From NCBI RefSeq assembly GCF_051622035.1, contig NC_135360.1:12762001-12826000 (forward strand): a stretch of DNA of 64,000 nt, in the 5' to 3' direction. This DNA is from Arctopsyche grandis. Its lineage: Eukaryota > Arthropoda > Insecta > Trichoptera > Hydropsychidae. This document shows, piece by piece, positions 40,199 to 52,261 of this stretch (position 1 is the stretch's first letter; each line of letters opens with the position of its first letter). Both the position numbers and the translations under genes were made by a program. The notes below the pieces were generated by a model. It did no database searches. It worked only from the letters and a program-made list of their open reading frames with translations, and was not told where the DNA came from.

Positions 40199-42397
40199 AT
40201 GTCTGTGAACACTGAAAAACACGGAGCCGCTGAAAGCATAAGATATTTATTACATTTCGCCGGTGAAAAATTGGGCAATTTGCGCCAAACTATCGAACAG
40301 TGGCTCAAGACCATAGATGGTATTCAATTTTATTTTCATCTTCATTCATTCCATTAATATTCATGCAAAAATGAAACTGCCACGCACATATAAACAGTCT
40401 ATGTACTCAATATTTCTTATACACACTCAAACTATAAGTTACTATTGAATATTGTTCCTTGAACTTTTCAAATTTGACTTTAAAATTAATACACAGAACA
40501 GTTTTCTTCAAAATATAAATGTATGTGTCAACAATATAAAAAAAATAAGCAATATATTACATCGCATTAAGTTCATAGCAACCATATCAAATTTAATTAA
40601 TATTTATATTTTTGGGTTCATTTGATAAATAATTTATGATCGTGTAGCAAAATACGACAAATTTTCTGATATGTAATTCTATAACATAGCTTATCAAATA
40701 ATATACATAATTCTCTTTATTAAATTGCTAATTATTTAATGTTATTATATACAAATCCTATATCATCATACATTACAGGAATTTCCAACTTTGTAATATG
40801 TGTACATTATAATTAATTGCAAGCATACAGCAAGCAACACAATCAACGATCAAATTGTCACTCACATCATTAAATCATGATCGTAAATTTGCAATTAAAT
40901 CACAATCCGCATTACAATTTCACATCGGTCGAAACAAAATACGTGCAAAAACGTTTTTGGTTCGGCAAAGTTATTATAAATGTGACCTCGCGATAACATT
41001 TCTTTTTTTATTTACCACTATCACACAATGACGAATCGACGAATGCACTTTTATCGGCGAAACATGTGCACATTCATCATCGTTACATTCTAGTCAATTG
41101 AATGTGTCTAGAAATTTTAACATTTTCTTTTTAAATCAATTCTAATTCCTAGATGGAGACAAGTCGATGGAAATTAACCATGCAGTTGCAGTGGCACGTT
41201 GCATTGGTGCAGTGTCCGGATTGATTACGGGAGATCATTGGATCGACGCCAATTTGGACACCATTGCCTTTAAAATATATGAAATTTTAAAAAGTGCGTA
41301 GTATTTTACACAAAATATATATTTATTGCTTCAAAGCAGGCAAAAAAATCAATCAACGAATTTTCCTTATATATGTATTTAACATTAAGTTATATATTAT
41401 AATAAAAAAATGATATTAGGCATATACAGATGTATGTAGCTATCTGTGTACTTATGTATATGTTACAGTCGAAGTGTATTATCAGTAGTAATATATTCCA
41501 ACTGGCGTTTTAGGTCATTCATATTTCAATACAATTCAACTAGTAAATGTTATCTCTACAAGCGTAAATACGCATTCAACAGTGTCCGCCAGTTGTAATA
41601 TAACAATTTTGTTTTGTCAGCTCTGATGTTTTTACGAATACTTTAGAATTCAATAATGCATTAATATTTGCTAGATATTACGAGTAAAGGTAATTAGTAC
41701 CGTATTACGATAACAAAAATGTGACTTTCCGACTCAATTTACTAGTCGATTTTTATCTGCATCTAACCTGGTACCAACTTATAGCTTAACTGTATTTTCA
41801 GTTAAGTTTAAGTTAGAATGTAATTTCCACATTAATCAACTTACGTGAGTTAAACGAAATATATATGTTAAAGAATCACTTCAACTGTAACATATATACT
41901 AAATAATATGTGTAAGGATTTTTTTCCAGTTGTGGAAACGTGGTATAAAGAAACCGACAAGAAAAAGAAAAGCGAAATGTTCGAACACATGAAAAAGAAC
42001 GTTTTCGACTGTTGTTTCGCATCCTTTGAGAAGATCGTCAACGATAATGGAGGACACTTTTCCAAAAAGGTACAAAGCGCGTCCTAAAAATGCAGATCTC
42101 TTTGACACAAATCGCAAAAGAGAATCTCGAATTTTTTTTCATACCTCCGTATGCACTCATATGTATATGTACATATTAAATTATGGCCTATTTTAATTCA
42201 AATATACATATATTACATTTCAGTTGACTTGGTTGGATTTTTTTTTCGTCGGTGCAATTGAGGTCCTCGAATTCTACCTCGGAGTGAACGTAATAGATGG
42301 AAAATATCCTGCCCTGCTTAGGCTGGCTAAGAAGATTTGGGAATTACCCGAGATCAAAGATTACATCTCAAAGAGGGAATCTAAGAATCAGATCTGA
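40199..42397 (+). CDS. Degenerate sigma GST-like protein (GST-E), probable pseudo-enzyme
   Basis: Exons 40199-40319, 41153-41293, 41930-42069 and 42224-42397 join in phases 1, 1, 0, as in the other cluster members, to an uninterrupted 191 residues. The C-terminal half is clearly GST-like (LTWLDFFFVGAIEVLEFYLG; final exon 174 bp as in GST-A and GST-B). The N-terminal domain keeps AESIRYLLHFAGEKL, but the catalytic Tyr position is Asn4 (NTEKHG), the segment carrying the cis-Pro loop is absent between exons 1 and 2, and the Gln-Ser motif reads NHAVAVARCIG. Glutathione chemistry is therefore unlikely. Splice signals and frame are intact, so it does not look like a dead pseudogene. A UTR intron (donor at 40104, acceptor CTCAG at 40197) is possible. 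AATAAA lies at 42402. Confidence 0.8.
41462..41891. mobile_element. MITE, GTTACAGTYGAAGTG family, copy 2 (in GST-E intron 2)
   Basis: Inverted ends GTTACAGTCGAAGTGTATTA and CACTTCAACTGTAAC. The interior AACTGGCGTTTTAGGTCATT is the reverse complement of copy 1, so this copy is in the opposite orientation. It is longer (about 430 bp), with an extra AT-rich segment at about 41600-41790. Confidence 0.7.
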
Positions 42398-42548
42398 CAA
42401 AAATAAAACATTTTTTTTACAGAAACGAATTCAAATAAATAATTCCATTTATACGAATTTTCTTTTTAGTTCAAAGTAAAAACTCTTAAATTTTCAAATG
42501 AATTTTACAATACACACATATCTGTGAAATTTATATGTAGTGCAGGTT

Positions 42549-42623
42549 GAACAATTTTAGAAAATGGGCAACTACGTCGTACCTGAGACGGAAATTGTTC
42601 ATCAAAACCCATTAAAATTGTTC
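42549..42623. repeat. Imperfect hairpin downstream of GST-E
   Basis: GAACAATTTTA at 42549-42559 and ATGGG pair with CCCAT and TAAAATTGTTC at 42613-42623, with a small bulge. It would form a 75-base stem-loop, shaped like a pre-miRNA but with no other support. Confidence 0.4.
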
Positions 42624-43715
42624 CCGCCCACAAGTTCCATCAACTGAAGGAAATTTCATTAGATTCAAAATTTGCATATGATTCAATTACTTGTAAAATG
42701 CAATCCGCATAGCTAAATTAAATACTTTTTCGCCGTCGAACATCGAAAAGCGTCTCGTTCAATATCGACATGACGTACTTCGACATGATCGTTTCTCAAT
42801 TAACCAATGGCACAGATGGTTTTCGATCATAAAAATAATAACAACAAATCATTTCATCAATGGTCATATGAAAACAATGACATGGTAATAATATTCACTC
42901 CCATATATTCCAGACAGTTCAAATGCATTAAGATTCACTGGTAACCTTTGCAATGTGACGAATTCATACATATGTATTTAAATTCTCCTGAATCGAATGG
43001 AAATAAATACAAAAACACTGAAAAGGCTATTTTTCAATACAGCATGAATGATTTCATTGAATGTGTTGATGTCATCGGTTCAAAGTGGATTAAAATCAGT
43101 TGCTGGCTTAGCGAGTCTGAAAGAAAACATATAAACGTTCACTTGCATGTGCAGACTCCGTAGGTGCATTAACTGAATTAGCCCAGAGGGCAAAACGGAC
43201 GATAAGGTCTTTAGGTCAACCATTCCAGCTATGCTAAGATTGAACTCAATTTCAAATTCAAATCTAAAATTAGCCTTCGGTCAAGATTATATAATAAATA
43301 GTGAAAAAAAATTTACATGAATATTTTCAAGAGCGCCCTTCGTATAATACAGCTAGATCTATACAAACTAATTACAGTACATGGAAACATTTCATTATAT
43401 TATAACACGCTATGCGTGCAATGCAATGGAAATTATGCATAGTGCATTTCATAGTGTAAACGTATCCGGATTTTTTTCACATAGAAAATATAAATATCTA
43501 TCTAAGGCCACACTGATTACTTACATTTTCATCACGAGGACAATCTGAATACCGATCGTGCCAAAATTATGAAAAGAGTGGGGGAAAACACATTTTAAAA
43601 TCGAAGGTGAATAGTATTGCCTGAAAATTTTCATATTTATAAACTGATTTTATGCGAGAAATGTTAGTAAGTACTGTTAGTAGAAATGTACTGTAAAATA
43701 TGACATTTTCTAGCA
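42624..43715. other. Intergenic DNA
   Basis: No gene recognised. A 71-codon forward frame at 42948-43163 lacks splice signals and similarity. Confidence 0.4.
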
Positions 43716-43985
43716 TACCAACAGCATAGATCTTACATAGTAATGCTTACAATTGTGTGGTCACGGGTTCAATCCCTGGCTATTCTGCTGGGCAGACCTT
43801 GGATATGTGACTCCAAGGTCGATTGTTTCCTATCAAAGTTTGCCAATTTATTTGTTATCATTTAAACGGCTACAGCGAGTTGGCCACCCTGTCCTATTTA
43901 ACGCAATATTCGAGTTTGCAGCATCTTGAATTCGCTGATTAATAAAATGCTGCAAATTTCACCATAATTGCCTCGTAAATTTCGA
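43716..43985 (+). repeat. tRNA-derived SINE
   Basis: Head with GTGGTCACGGGTTCAATCCC (B box), then CAGACCTTGGATATGTGACT, GATTGTTTCCTATCAAAG and TTTGCCAATTTATTTG; the tail diverges. Confidence 0.75.
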
Positions 43986-44660
43986 GTTTTTCGCATCTTG
44001 AAATTTGGCGATTTATAAAAATAAAACGAAGATGGCGAAAATGTAAATTTATCAAATCTATCAAACATTTATCCTTTGTATTTAATTTGGGGAACAATTT
44101 AAACGTCCATTTTATAAAATAAATGAGCTTTTAAAAAAATTGTTCAAATTTTTTTAAAAAAATTAAAAAAGGTTTCTGTACATAAAAAAAATAGTGTGCA
44201 TTTCTAAATGATAGATACAGATTGCATTAGAAACTTTGCTGTGATCATGGAAAAAATTATTTGCTACTTAAAAAGCGGATGAAATGTGCAATAAAATGAC
44301 AGATGAACTGTATCGGCAACGTCGCGAATACCAAAATACGAACCAACAACGACCAACGCTTCTTTCTACAGGATTCCTTCTTTTTTACTTTTCGGCTTGC
44401 GACCTTCGTCACCTAACATCATCATTCATATTCATACGTAATACGTAAACAAAAGTAAATACTTTTGACAGTTGACTGCAATGTTGCCACTTTTTGTATC
44501 TATTCTAATGCTAAAATCTATTTTTTCGAATGATCGCTTCATATTTTATAATGCCAAAATATTTTTTTCAATGCACAAACATTTTTTTTAAGACACGAGG
44601 TAATTTTCTTAATGTACAGTTAAATCGCACCCTTTAATTTGTACATATATATGATTTTTT
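43986..44660. other. AT-rich non-coding DNA
   Basis: No feature recognised. Confidence 0.4.
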
Positions 44661-44914
44661 GAAATCATATTGTGACATAGTAGGAAGGATGGCTTTTTTT
44701 CTAATTTGAAGAACTGTGTCAACAATGAAAACAAATAAATTGACAAACCCTGATAGGAAACGATTGACTTGGAGTCACAGATATTCAAGTCTGACCAGCA
44801 ACACTATAAACAATACTCGGAATAAGTTCCTTTCAATCGAGGTCAACCCACGGGATCGAACTCGGTGGTGGTTAGCATTAACGCAACCACCAAACTATAT
44901 ATACTGCTGGCTAT
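44661..44914 (-). repeat. tRNA-derived SINE
   Basis: Reverse copy: GAAATCATATTGTGACATAG, GATAGGAAACGATTGACTTG, GAGTCACAGATATTCAAG, and head complement CACGGGATCGAACTCGG ending near CTGCTGGC. Confidence 0.7.
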
Positions 44915-46023
44915 TAGTCACAAACACTAGAGTTCAACTTTTAGGTCTTTTCTGGTATAATTTAAGTCACCAAGGCAACTACCTATCATTGCTAGAAAGT
45001 GCAGCGAAAACATATAACCACTACATATAATAAAAACGATTATCTCATACACTCACCATTAATTAATAATAGCTCGTAGCTTCACGATGACACTTTTTTC
45101 ATGATCTGAAAACGCCAGTTACTACGATTTTCCACTACGTCGCGTTTACAGGTGTTTAACTGTGTCCAATTACTTTTCTTTGGCTCAGTTGGTGGCGGAC
45201 AAATCACTTACTTCTTTGCGGGCAGTCTCAGTTTGGATACGGCACCCGTCACATGCACATTCAACCACCATATAATAATTATCCATCATAAAATACCATT
45301 GCACCATTAGCACCCTCACACCAATGTGAAACTCACTCAATCGTGTACTGTACCAAAAGCACTGTAAATAAACAAGCACCGACTGTCAACAAAAACAATA
45401 AATAAATAATTAGTGATCGCTTCATACAGATGTAGTGCCAATACTTAGGATTCGCATTCTCTCTTTGCAACATATTCTCGTGCCGACACAATGCTTTGAA
45501 GGGTGAGTATCGCTGTGCCAAAATATTGACGTATAATAAATACAGCATTGCGTATGCCACACATATTACATACGTATAATACAAGAAACCTCATTAGTGA
45601 CGTGACGTGTGAACGTTCCACATTTTATGCGAACTTTGTTGTTTTATTTGGTTTGGTTTTTCCATTTCTTATTTTCGCATTTATTCTTTGCTTGAATGTG
45701 CCAACTTGTGTCAAATTTATCATTTGGTTGTTTGACCAAAACACTATTGAAATCGTTGCAAGATTTGCATATTAAGACAAATTGTATTCGCTCGTCGCGC
45801 TATGTCTACAATGAAATTGAAGATTTATTATTAAATAATGTTTTTACCATATTCTCTTTTTTGTGGTATATATTTTTTACTGCAATTTTCATTTTAAAAA
45901 GTATGCCTTACGTGGTAAATTCAACGTAATATTGAATAATTAGATACTTTATTTTTTTTTCAAATTCTATTTAATACTCGTAGGTACAATATTTATTACT
46001 AAACCTGCGAAATCTACTATATA
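44915..46023. other. Non-coding DNA with weak minus-strand frames
   Basis: Two overlapping minus-strand frames (45185-45379 and 45333-45584) include hydrophobic stretches (IIYLLFLLTVGACLFTVLLV). They lack clear splice sites or family similarity and are left uncalled. Confidence 0.3.
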
Positions 46024-46165
46024 AAACACTAAAGTTTGTTCTTATTTATGTATGTATGTATGTATGTATTTATGTATCTTGTACCTACGTATTTTTCGTC
46101 AACGAAAACACTAAAGTTTGTTCGTATATGTATGTATTTATGTACCTACGTATTTTTCGTCAACA
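46024..46165. repeat. Imperfect tandem duplication of 60-80 bp
   Basis: AACACTAAAGTTTGTTC...ATGTATG...CCTACGTATTTTTCGTCAAC occurs twice in succession (about 46024-46105 and 46106-46165). The copies differ in ATGT unit number. Confidence 0.65.
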
Positions 46166-46506
46166 GTCTATAGTTCTGACGCCATCGAACAAATAATTCG
46201 CTTTTTTCCCTATGGCTTCGCCCCCTAGGGGACGCAGACGCCGAGAGGGGAGCCCTAGGGGGTGCAAACCCCGGGGGTGTACATATAATTTTTTATAAGA
46301 GACTTACTATATACATATATTATATTTGTTTATTCGTGACAGTCAATTTAATAAAAAAAAAAAACAAAAGAGTATTCAAATAAATTTATATAAAATAAAA
46401 CTATTCAAATAAATTTAATAAAATAAAATGTTCACTACATATAAGATTAGTCATGTTTAAGCGGTTTATATTACAAATACCGAGTGAAGCCGGGTAATTA
46501 AGCTAG
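46166..46506 (-). mobile_element. Dispersed element with CCCGGCTTCGCTCGG end, copy 1
   Basis: Minus-strand reading: TACCCGGCTTCACTCGGTAT, TTGTAATATAAACCGCTTAA, ACATGACTAATCTTATA, A/T-rich middle, GACTGTCACGAATAAACAAA, then a GC-rich CCCCCTAGGG/CCCCGGGG part with GGCTTCGCCCCC. The same order occurs on the plus strand at 59990-60265. No coding motif; class unresolved. Confidence 0.65.
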
Positions 46507-48639
46507 TGGTATATATATTTTCAATTTTTTCTTTAAATTTCATAAAATTCAAATATTTTTCTACACAATATATGTATGTATGTACATATTTACATCCATA
46601 AAAAATTTTTTAAACTAAAAAAAAAATCAACGAATACACGTTAAAAAAAATACTTTTTATTATTTCCTATGTGTACATGGAATTGTTTTCAAGCGGAAAA
46701 AAAATATTTTCCTTATTTGAAGTGTACCGGTTTAATTACATTTGGGAAAACACGAGAAAAGATGCGTTAATTAAATGACAAAACGTATTCTGTATTCATG
46801 ATCATTATACTAAATATATATGTACTTATTTATTTCGTATTTAATCTTATTCATTTATATACTTTCGACATTTAAAAAAAAATTCCGCTCGTCAAATCTC
46901 TGATTTTTTCAATGCAAAAATAAATCATCAAGAATTTAACAATAAATTTTCATACAGTCATACTATACTTGAAAACTATATTGTTATATATAGGGCTAAC
47001 AAATATTCGAATTATTCGAATATCCAATATCAAACAGTAAGCTTTTAATTAATATGAAGTTTTAGAAAGGTCAAGACACTTTTAAGATTTCAACAGAATC
47101 CTAATAGAAAATAATAATGCTGTAGATAATAATGTTTGAAAATAAAAATAAAATAAGTTCGTTCAAAAAGTATTCGAATACACAGATTTGGATAACGTGA
47201 AAAAAAAACAAACAAATAATACATTAGTTAAAATAAATTGTACATAAAATATTTGCACATTTTTACACCAATAGAATTTCCGTTGCATAATTTCATTACA
47301 CGCTTTCTTTAATAAATTTAATTTTCGCAAAAATTCGAAACAAAATTGGATGAGCATTCAGATTAAAAAGCAAGAAACAAAACTAACTCGCTAATCTGAT
47401 TACAAACCCAGAAGTAATCTGCTTACCCAGCTCGTAAAAGTAGGTTTTTCGTACAGCGCAAAAGTAATCCTTTAATCTGGGACGAGTTACATACATACAT
47501 ATGTATGTATGTATGTATATACACATATAATACATTGTATATTCCATGCTCCACACTCGTCCTATCTATTTTTTTCTAATAATAACAGTAGTAATAAAAA
47601 TAATTTCACCACACTCTCCGATGTTTATGCTGATAATAATAATACGAATACTCGTTGTGTCGCTCATACGATAACGACTGTGAAAACCGACGCGGAACAA
47701 ATGGAAAAATGATTATGTTTTCACTTGATAGTATAACTGAAAAATCTCGAGAAGTACTGTAGTACATATGTACATATATACAATACATGTACATACATGC
47801 ATACGTATGTGGAGTTGATGATATATTTTATTCGATCGACCGTAATTACCGATATAACGACGTTATTGTGTCCGTGTAATACGTTATCGGGCACGTTAAA
47901 TGTGAAAGTAAATCTCGGCGATTTTGAATTTTTACCTTTTCCCGGTACCGTTAACCACGACTTCTCGCACATTTCATAAAATTTAACAAGAAAAACGTCA
48001 ATCTCTTTATCTGTCGTATGGGTTTCGTTAATTAGCCCCGATATAAAACAGAGCGGGAAAGTATTCACAATTCACGGTATCATAACCATCGTATCCATTT
48101 TATTTAATATTATTATTCTATTATTTTTGCGGACGGACAGTAGTAATTGAAGAAACCCTGCGTGGAAGAAGTCATTAATAAAGCTAAAGCTTAACATGAG
48201 ATCATTAATTTCTCTTCGGCATCCAATTACTTTCAAAATACATATAATATTATAATATGTATTAAATCAACATTTCATCAGTAAAATATCTTGAGAAAAT
48301 TTCATAACACATAACACTTTCCGTGCAAACTTTCACTATCAGTAATCTTGAGATGTGAAAACGACTCTTTTTTCATGTCAAGCACACTTTCAACAGACGT
48401 TAAGAAATATATTAATTATTTTTTTAAGGATTTTCAATTACGTCTCCGAAATTGACATTCATATCAAACGATAGCGTTTCAACATTTAAACATATGTAAT
48501 TCATCACATACTTTTTTCCAATGAATTATAATTATGAATATAATTAAAATTTTATAAAAAAATTATGAATCAAACTTTTAAGTGCCTATATGTATATGTA
48601 TGGTGTAATATAACAAAACACTTTCATTTTAATAGACAT
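46507..48639. other. Non-coding DNA, CpG-richer part at about 47800-48070
   Basis: AT-rich apart from 47800-48070, which has many CpGs and open frames on both strands without recognisable domains; possibly conserved regulatory DNA. Confidence 0.35.
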
Positions 48640-48918
48640 ATGAGCCGTTATCTTTGAAAGTGGCAGAAATTCAATTTTCAGATTCAAAAAAACTATTTCT
48701 GTTCGACTTAATTCACAAATTGTTATAACTTATTTTAATTCAATACGTCCAGAATCTCGGAAAAGCAGAACAGTCGTATTACAGGCCACCAGTATTAATT
48801 ATTATTACCAGTTTAAATATTGTTAAACGCAAAGCATTATATTTAATGTTTTGCGAAATATTTCTCGGGATGAAGAAAAATAGACTTATGTCACTTTCAA
48901 ATATTTATAACGGCTCAT
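48640..48918. mobile_element. MITE, GAGCCGTTATATTTGAAAG family, copy 2
   Basis: Starts ATGAGCCGTTATCTTTGAAA and ends TTATAACGGCTCAT; about 279 bp. The interior GCGAAATATTTCTCGGGATG and the AATTCAATACGTCCAGAATC region match copies 1 and 3 in reverse. Confidence 0.75.
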
Positions 48919-51177
48919 ATGTACATTTGACAGCTCATTATAGCTTTCAACAATATACGTACCGGTTTTTGGTCAAAATTTGAACTTCAGTATTATCGGT
49001 AGTGCAAAATAAACTATCGAGACAACCGAAATACATTCACTTCGATTTTTTTCATTTGACTTATAATATTTTAAGAAGCTTTTTATTAGCTTCACTCTGT
49101 CAATCCAGTGAAATTTCTTACCGTCAAAGATTTGTGATCTGATTTTAAACCACTTCCAATCTTTAGATCGTTTTCATATTTTACTGACATAGCATGAAAT
49201 AAGCTAGTAACGAACTCATTCAAAATTACATCGGAATCTTGTGTCAGATCGAAGCGATGACAGCTAGCTTTCCAAACGCGACTGTATACCGCCCCTTTGC
49301 ATCTCACAGGCTAATACTTGATCAATGGTAAAAATTACTTTTTTCACTCTCTCATTTCAATACAGAAAAAGATGAATATGTACTGGTGAAAATTTTATAT
49401 TTTATGTTTCCCTTTATCGTTGTGTTTATGCTAGTTATTAAATTATTTTTAGTTCAGAAGAAAACGTTGTATCTGCTCTTTTATACGGATTACTCATAGA
49501 ATATGTAAGTTGACTCTCAGTGTCATTTTTTCCCTGCATTTAAAGAAACCGCTAAGTGTATCATAAATTTAAAATCAAAACTAAAATATGCCGAACATAT
49601 CTTAACTATACCTGAAACTATTTTCGAATACATATATTGATTTATAACTGACTGTTAACAATCAGAAGCCTCGTCGACTTAAACCTATTATTTTTACTTT
49701 ACAATTATTCCCCTACGTACATACATTTAATGGTTATAAATAATTTAAAAGCTAAAACCACTTCTTATACACAAAAATTCTTCAAAGCACCCAAAAACTT
49801 ATTTACTTTTTTTGACACTCACTGATCAGTAACTCGCGGAGTATTGAAAGACCCGACACATTATTTTGTAATTAATTGAGGAAATAATTTTTAAAAGTAA
49901 TTGAATTAAATAATTAATGATAAGCCGGCAGTTAACTGATTTATAATTTATTAGTAACAAATTGAATTCTACTGCACTAATTTCATTAATACATATCGGT
50001 TTTACTGTTAGCGAGATTTTTTTACGATAGTACCGATAGAGGGAAATTTCAGTATTATTGGAATGTACATACATATGTACATGTACATACATAGCTAACT
50101 CGATACCAGTTTTTATGTGTATGTACAATCGCTATTTTATGTGTATGTACATACATACATACATATGTATTATATTTTATCATTCATGTTCAAGAATCCG
50201 AAAAGCTGAAAAGTAATTTTTAACCACTTCGGTGACCCCCCCCCCTCCCCCACGTCAGTATTGCTGTGATAAAATTCAAAACTTTCCTCGAGCCAAAAAA
50301 ACGATAGATTTACGACTTGTTAATCTTAATCGCCTGCTCGGCGGTACCCAAACTTGGCGTATAATTCATTTTAACGAAAAACTTTAACGCACAACTCGAG
50401 AAAGATACTGCTTAATTTTGCTTAAAATACAGTTTAATTAGCGAGCATCGATTAACATTCCGCATAATATCATCGAAAATAAAATCCCAAAATCGAATCC
50501 GAAAAACGGCAATATACATATGAATATACTATGTAGTATATGTATATGTACATACATATGTATGTATTCACCGTACATACATATGTTAATTGATATATTG
50601 GTTTCGCGAGATAAATAACACTTTGACGGCTAAGGTCCAACGGACAATTAGAACTATCGACTCGAACCAATGACGTTCGTCACGTTTAATTGACGTTTGA
50701 ATTTTACACATGAGAATTATGATACGAGTCGCGCTATAATTCATACACAAAGAGGACATATGTATGCTCCTATGTACATACATACAGAGTTTGGTCGGGT
50801 TCGGTTGTAATTGAAGCCTCCCGAGTCGTTTCCTGTAAAAACCCGTCGGCGAAATGTGTTTTAAGGGAGCACTTAGTTTAAAGTGCGAAACGAATGTCGC
50901 CTTATCAGGATTAAGGTTGCGGGTGGATTTATGAGGAGATAACGCTTTTCGGGAGGGGGAGGCTGTAGAGCGGGGCGGGCGGGGCTTGAACATCCCTAGG
51001 TGAGACCCGAAAGGTTTTATCGCCACGCCGAGGAGAGAAAATCGCTTTTCCATTACGGGAAAATGCATTAAAATGTGTTTCGACATACGTACAATTCAAT
51101 AACCATTATTACGATTTATGTCTTCATACAAACATGCTCACATACATACATATCTTTTTATACATAACCAGAAGCAT
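48919..51177. other. Non-coding DNA with a CpG-rich block at about 50200-51080
   Basis: The 50200-51080 block includes a C-rich run (50227-50250) and GGGGCGGGCGGGGC at about 50970. A 166-codon minus-strand frame there runs through ACAT microsatellites and has no domain, so it is not called. Possible promoter-like or conserved non-coding DNA. Confidence 0.35.
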
Positions 51178-51370
51178 AGATCAGTGGTTAGCGTGTAATA
51201 CTATCAACTAAATGGTCACGGGTTCAATCCCTGGCGCGATGCTACTGGCCCAGACCTTGAATATGTCGATCGTTTCCTATCAGAGTTTTCCATTTTATCT
51301 GATTTCATTGTAACGGTTCCAACAAATTGGCAACCTGTCCTATTTCTCGCATACTTTGAGTTATCTCGAA
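51178..51370 (+). repeat. tRNA-derived SINE
   Basis: Head CCAGAAGCATAGATCAGTGG, TTAGCGTGTAATACT, B box GGTCACGGGTTCAATCCC, then CCAGACCTTGAATATGTCG, ATCGTTTCCTATCAGAG and AACAAATTGGCAACCTGTCC. Confidence 0.8.
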
Positions 51371-51587
51371 ATAGAAAATAATTTTAAAAATCCCCAAAAT
51401 ACATTGACACACATACTAACACACACAGACACACTGTGTCGATAAAAAAAATAATGTCAAATCGATAAGAATTTCAGTAACCGAAACTACATACATATAT
51501 ATGTATGGATGTATGTTTCAGTTCGATGGGACGAATGGTGTTCAAAAAATCCCCAAAATTCACAGGCACACACACTTTTTCTAGGTC

Positions 51588-51670
51588 AAAATTTCGAGTT
51601 TGAATTTTCACATGATCACAAAACTTCATATATTATTGCTACGTATGGTAGATAGATAAAGTACAAATTT
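51588..51670 (+). repeat. Short dispersed repeat, copy 2
   Basis: TCGAGTTTGAATTTTCACAT, GATCACAAAACTT and ATAGATAAAGTA in the same order as at 31195-31276. Confidence 0.45.
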
Positions 51671-51734
51671 ATGTAATATACATAAATAACTACTAGTATA
51701 AATTTAAATTAATCAATCATAAGATGACTGATTA

Positions 51735-52241
51735 CACTGAGCAACAAAAAATCACGTTTTTGAGTTATCAGAGCGGAGACTAGCCAATCTTTACTAAGTT
51801 TGACCCACTGAATTCGAATATGATATTTATTTTTGTTGGTGGGTGATCGATTACGATATATGAGCGTTTAAAAAAATCCGCGATTTTTACAGTTTTTTGG
51901 CTTTTGCGGTCTTTAACTCAAAATTTAGGATTGTTACGCTCAAAGTGAGTATTGGAATTAATAGTCAGATATTTTTCCTATTAATTGTTATATTTCATTG
52001 CTTTAAAATACTTCTAATTAATTGTCTAGCGAATTTTAAAAGTCAAAAATATATTTTTTTTTACGGATTTTTTTTCCGTGCTATTTTTCATTTATTTGGC
52101 AAATTTGTTATTTTACCACGTTTATAAGGATTGGTTTTCTATCTCAATATTTTTTTTTATCTAAACGTACTAACTCAAGCGGTAATTGCAATTTAAATGC
52201 TTATTTTTTTTATAAATGGTATTTTTTTTTGTTGCTCAGTG
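51735..52241. mobile_element. CACTA-like MITE with 3-bp target duplication
   Basis: Ends CACTGAGCAACAAAAAA and TTTTTTTTGTTGCTCAGTG are inverted repeats. TTA flanks both sides (51732-51734, 52242-52244). CACT(A/G) termini with a 3-bp duplication are typical of the CACTA/EnSpm superfamily (Chapaev-type elements use 4 bp). At 507 bp with no transposase motif, it is non-autonomous. Confidence 0.75.
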
Positions 52242-52261
52242 TTATTAAATGATACGATAAA

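Noticed and set aside
42549-42623. Pre-miRNA gene downstream of GST-E
   Set aside because: Hairpin shape only; arms imperfect and AT-rich, with no seed or conservation information, so kept as a repeat and not called an RNA gene.
45185-45584. Overlapping minus-strand frames with a hydrophobic segment
   Set aside because: Considered as a small membrane protein, but frames overlap out of phase, there are no convincing splice sites, and no family was recognised.
50586-51086. 166-codon minus-strand open frame
   Set aside because: GC-rich/microsatellite mixture, no recognisable domain, no splice context; probably chance.
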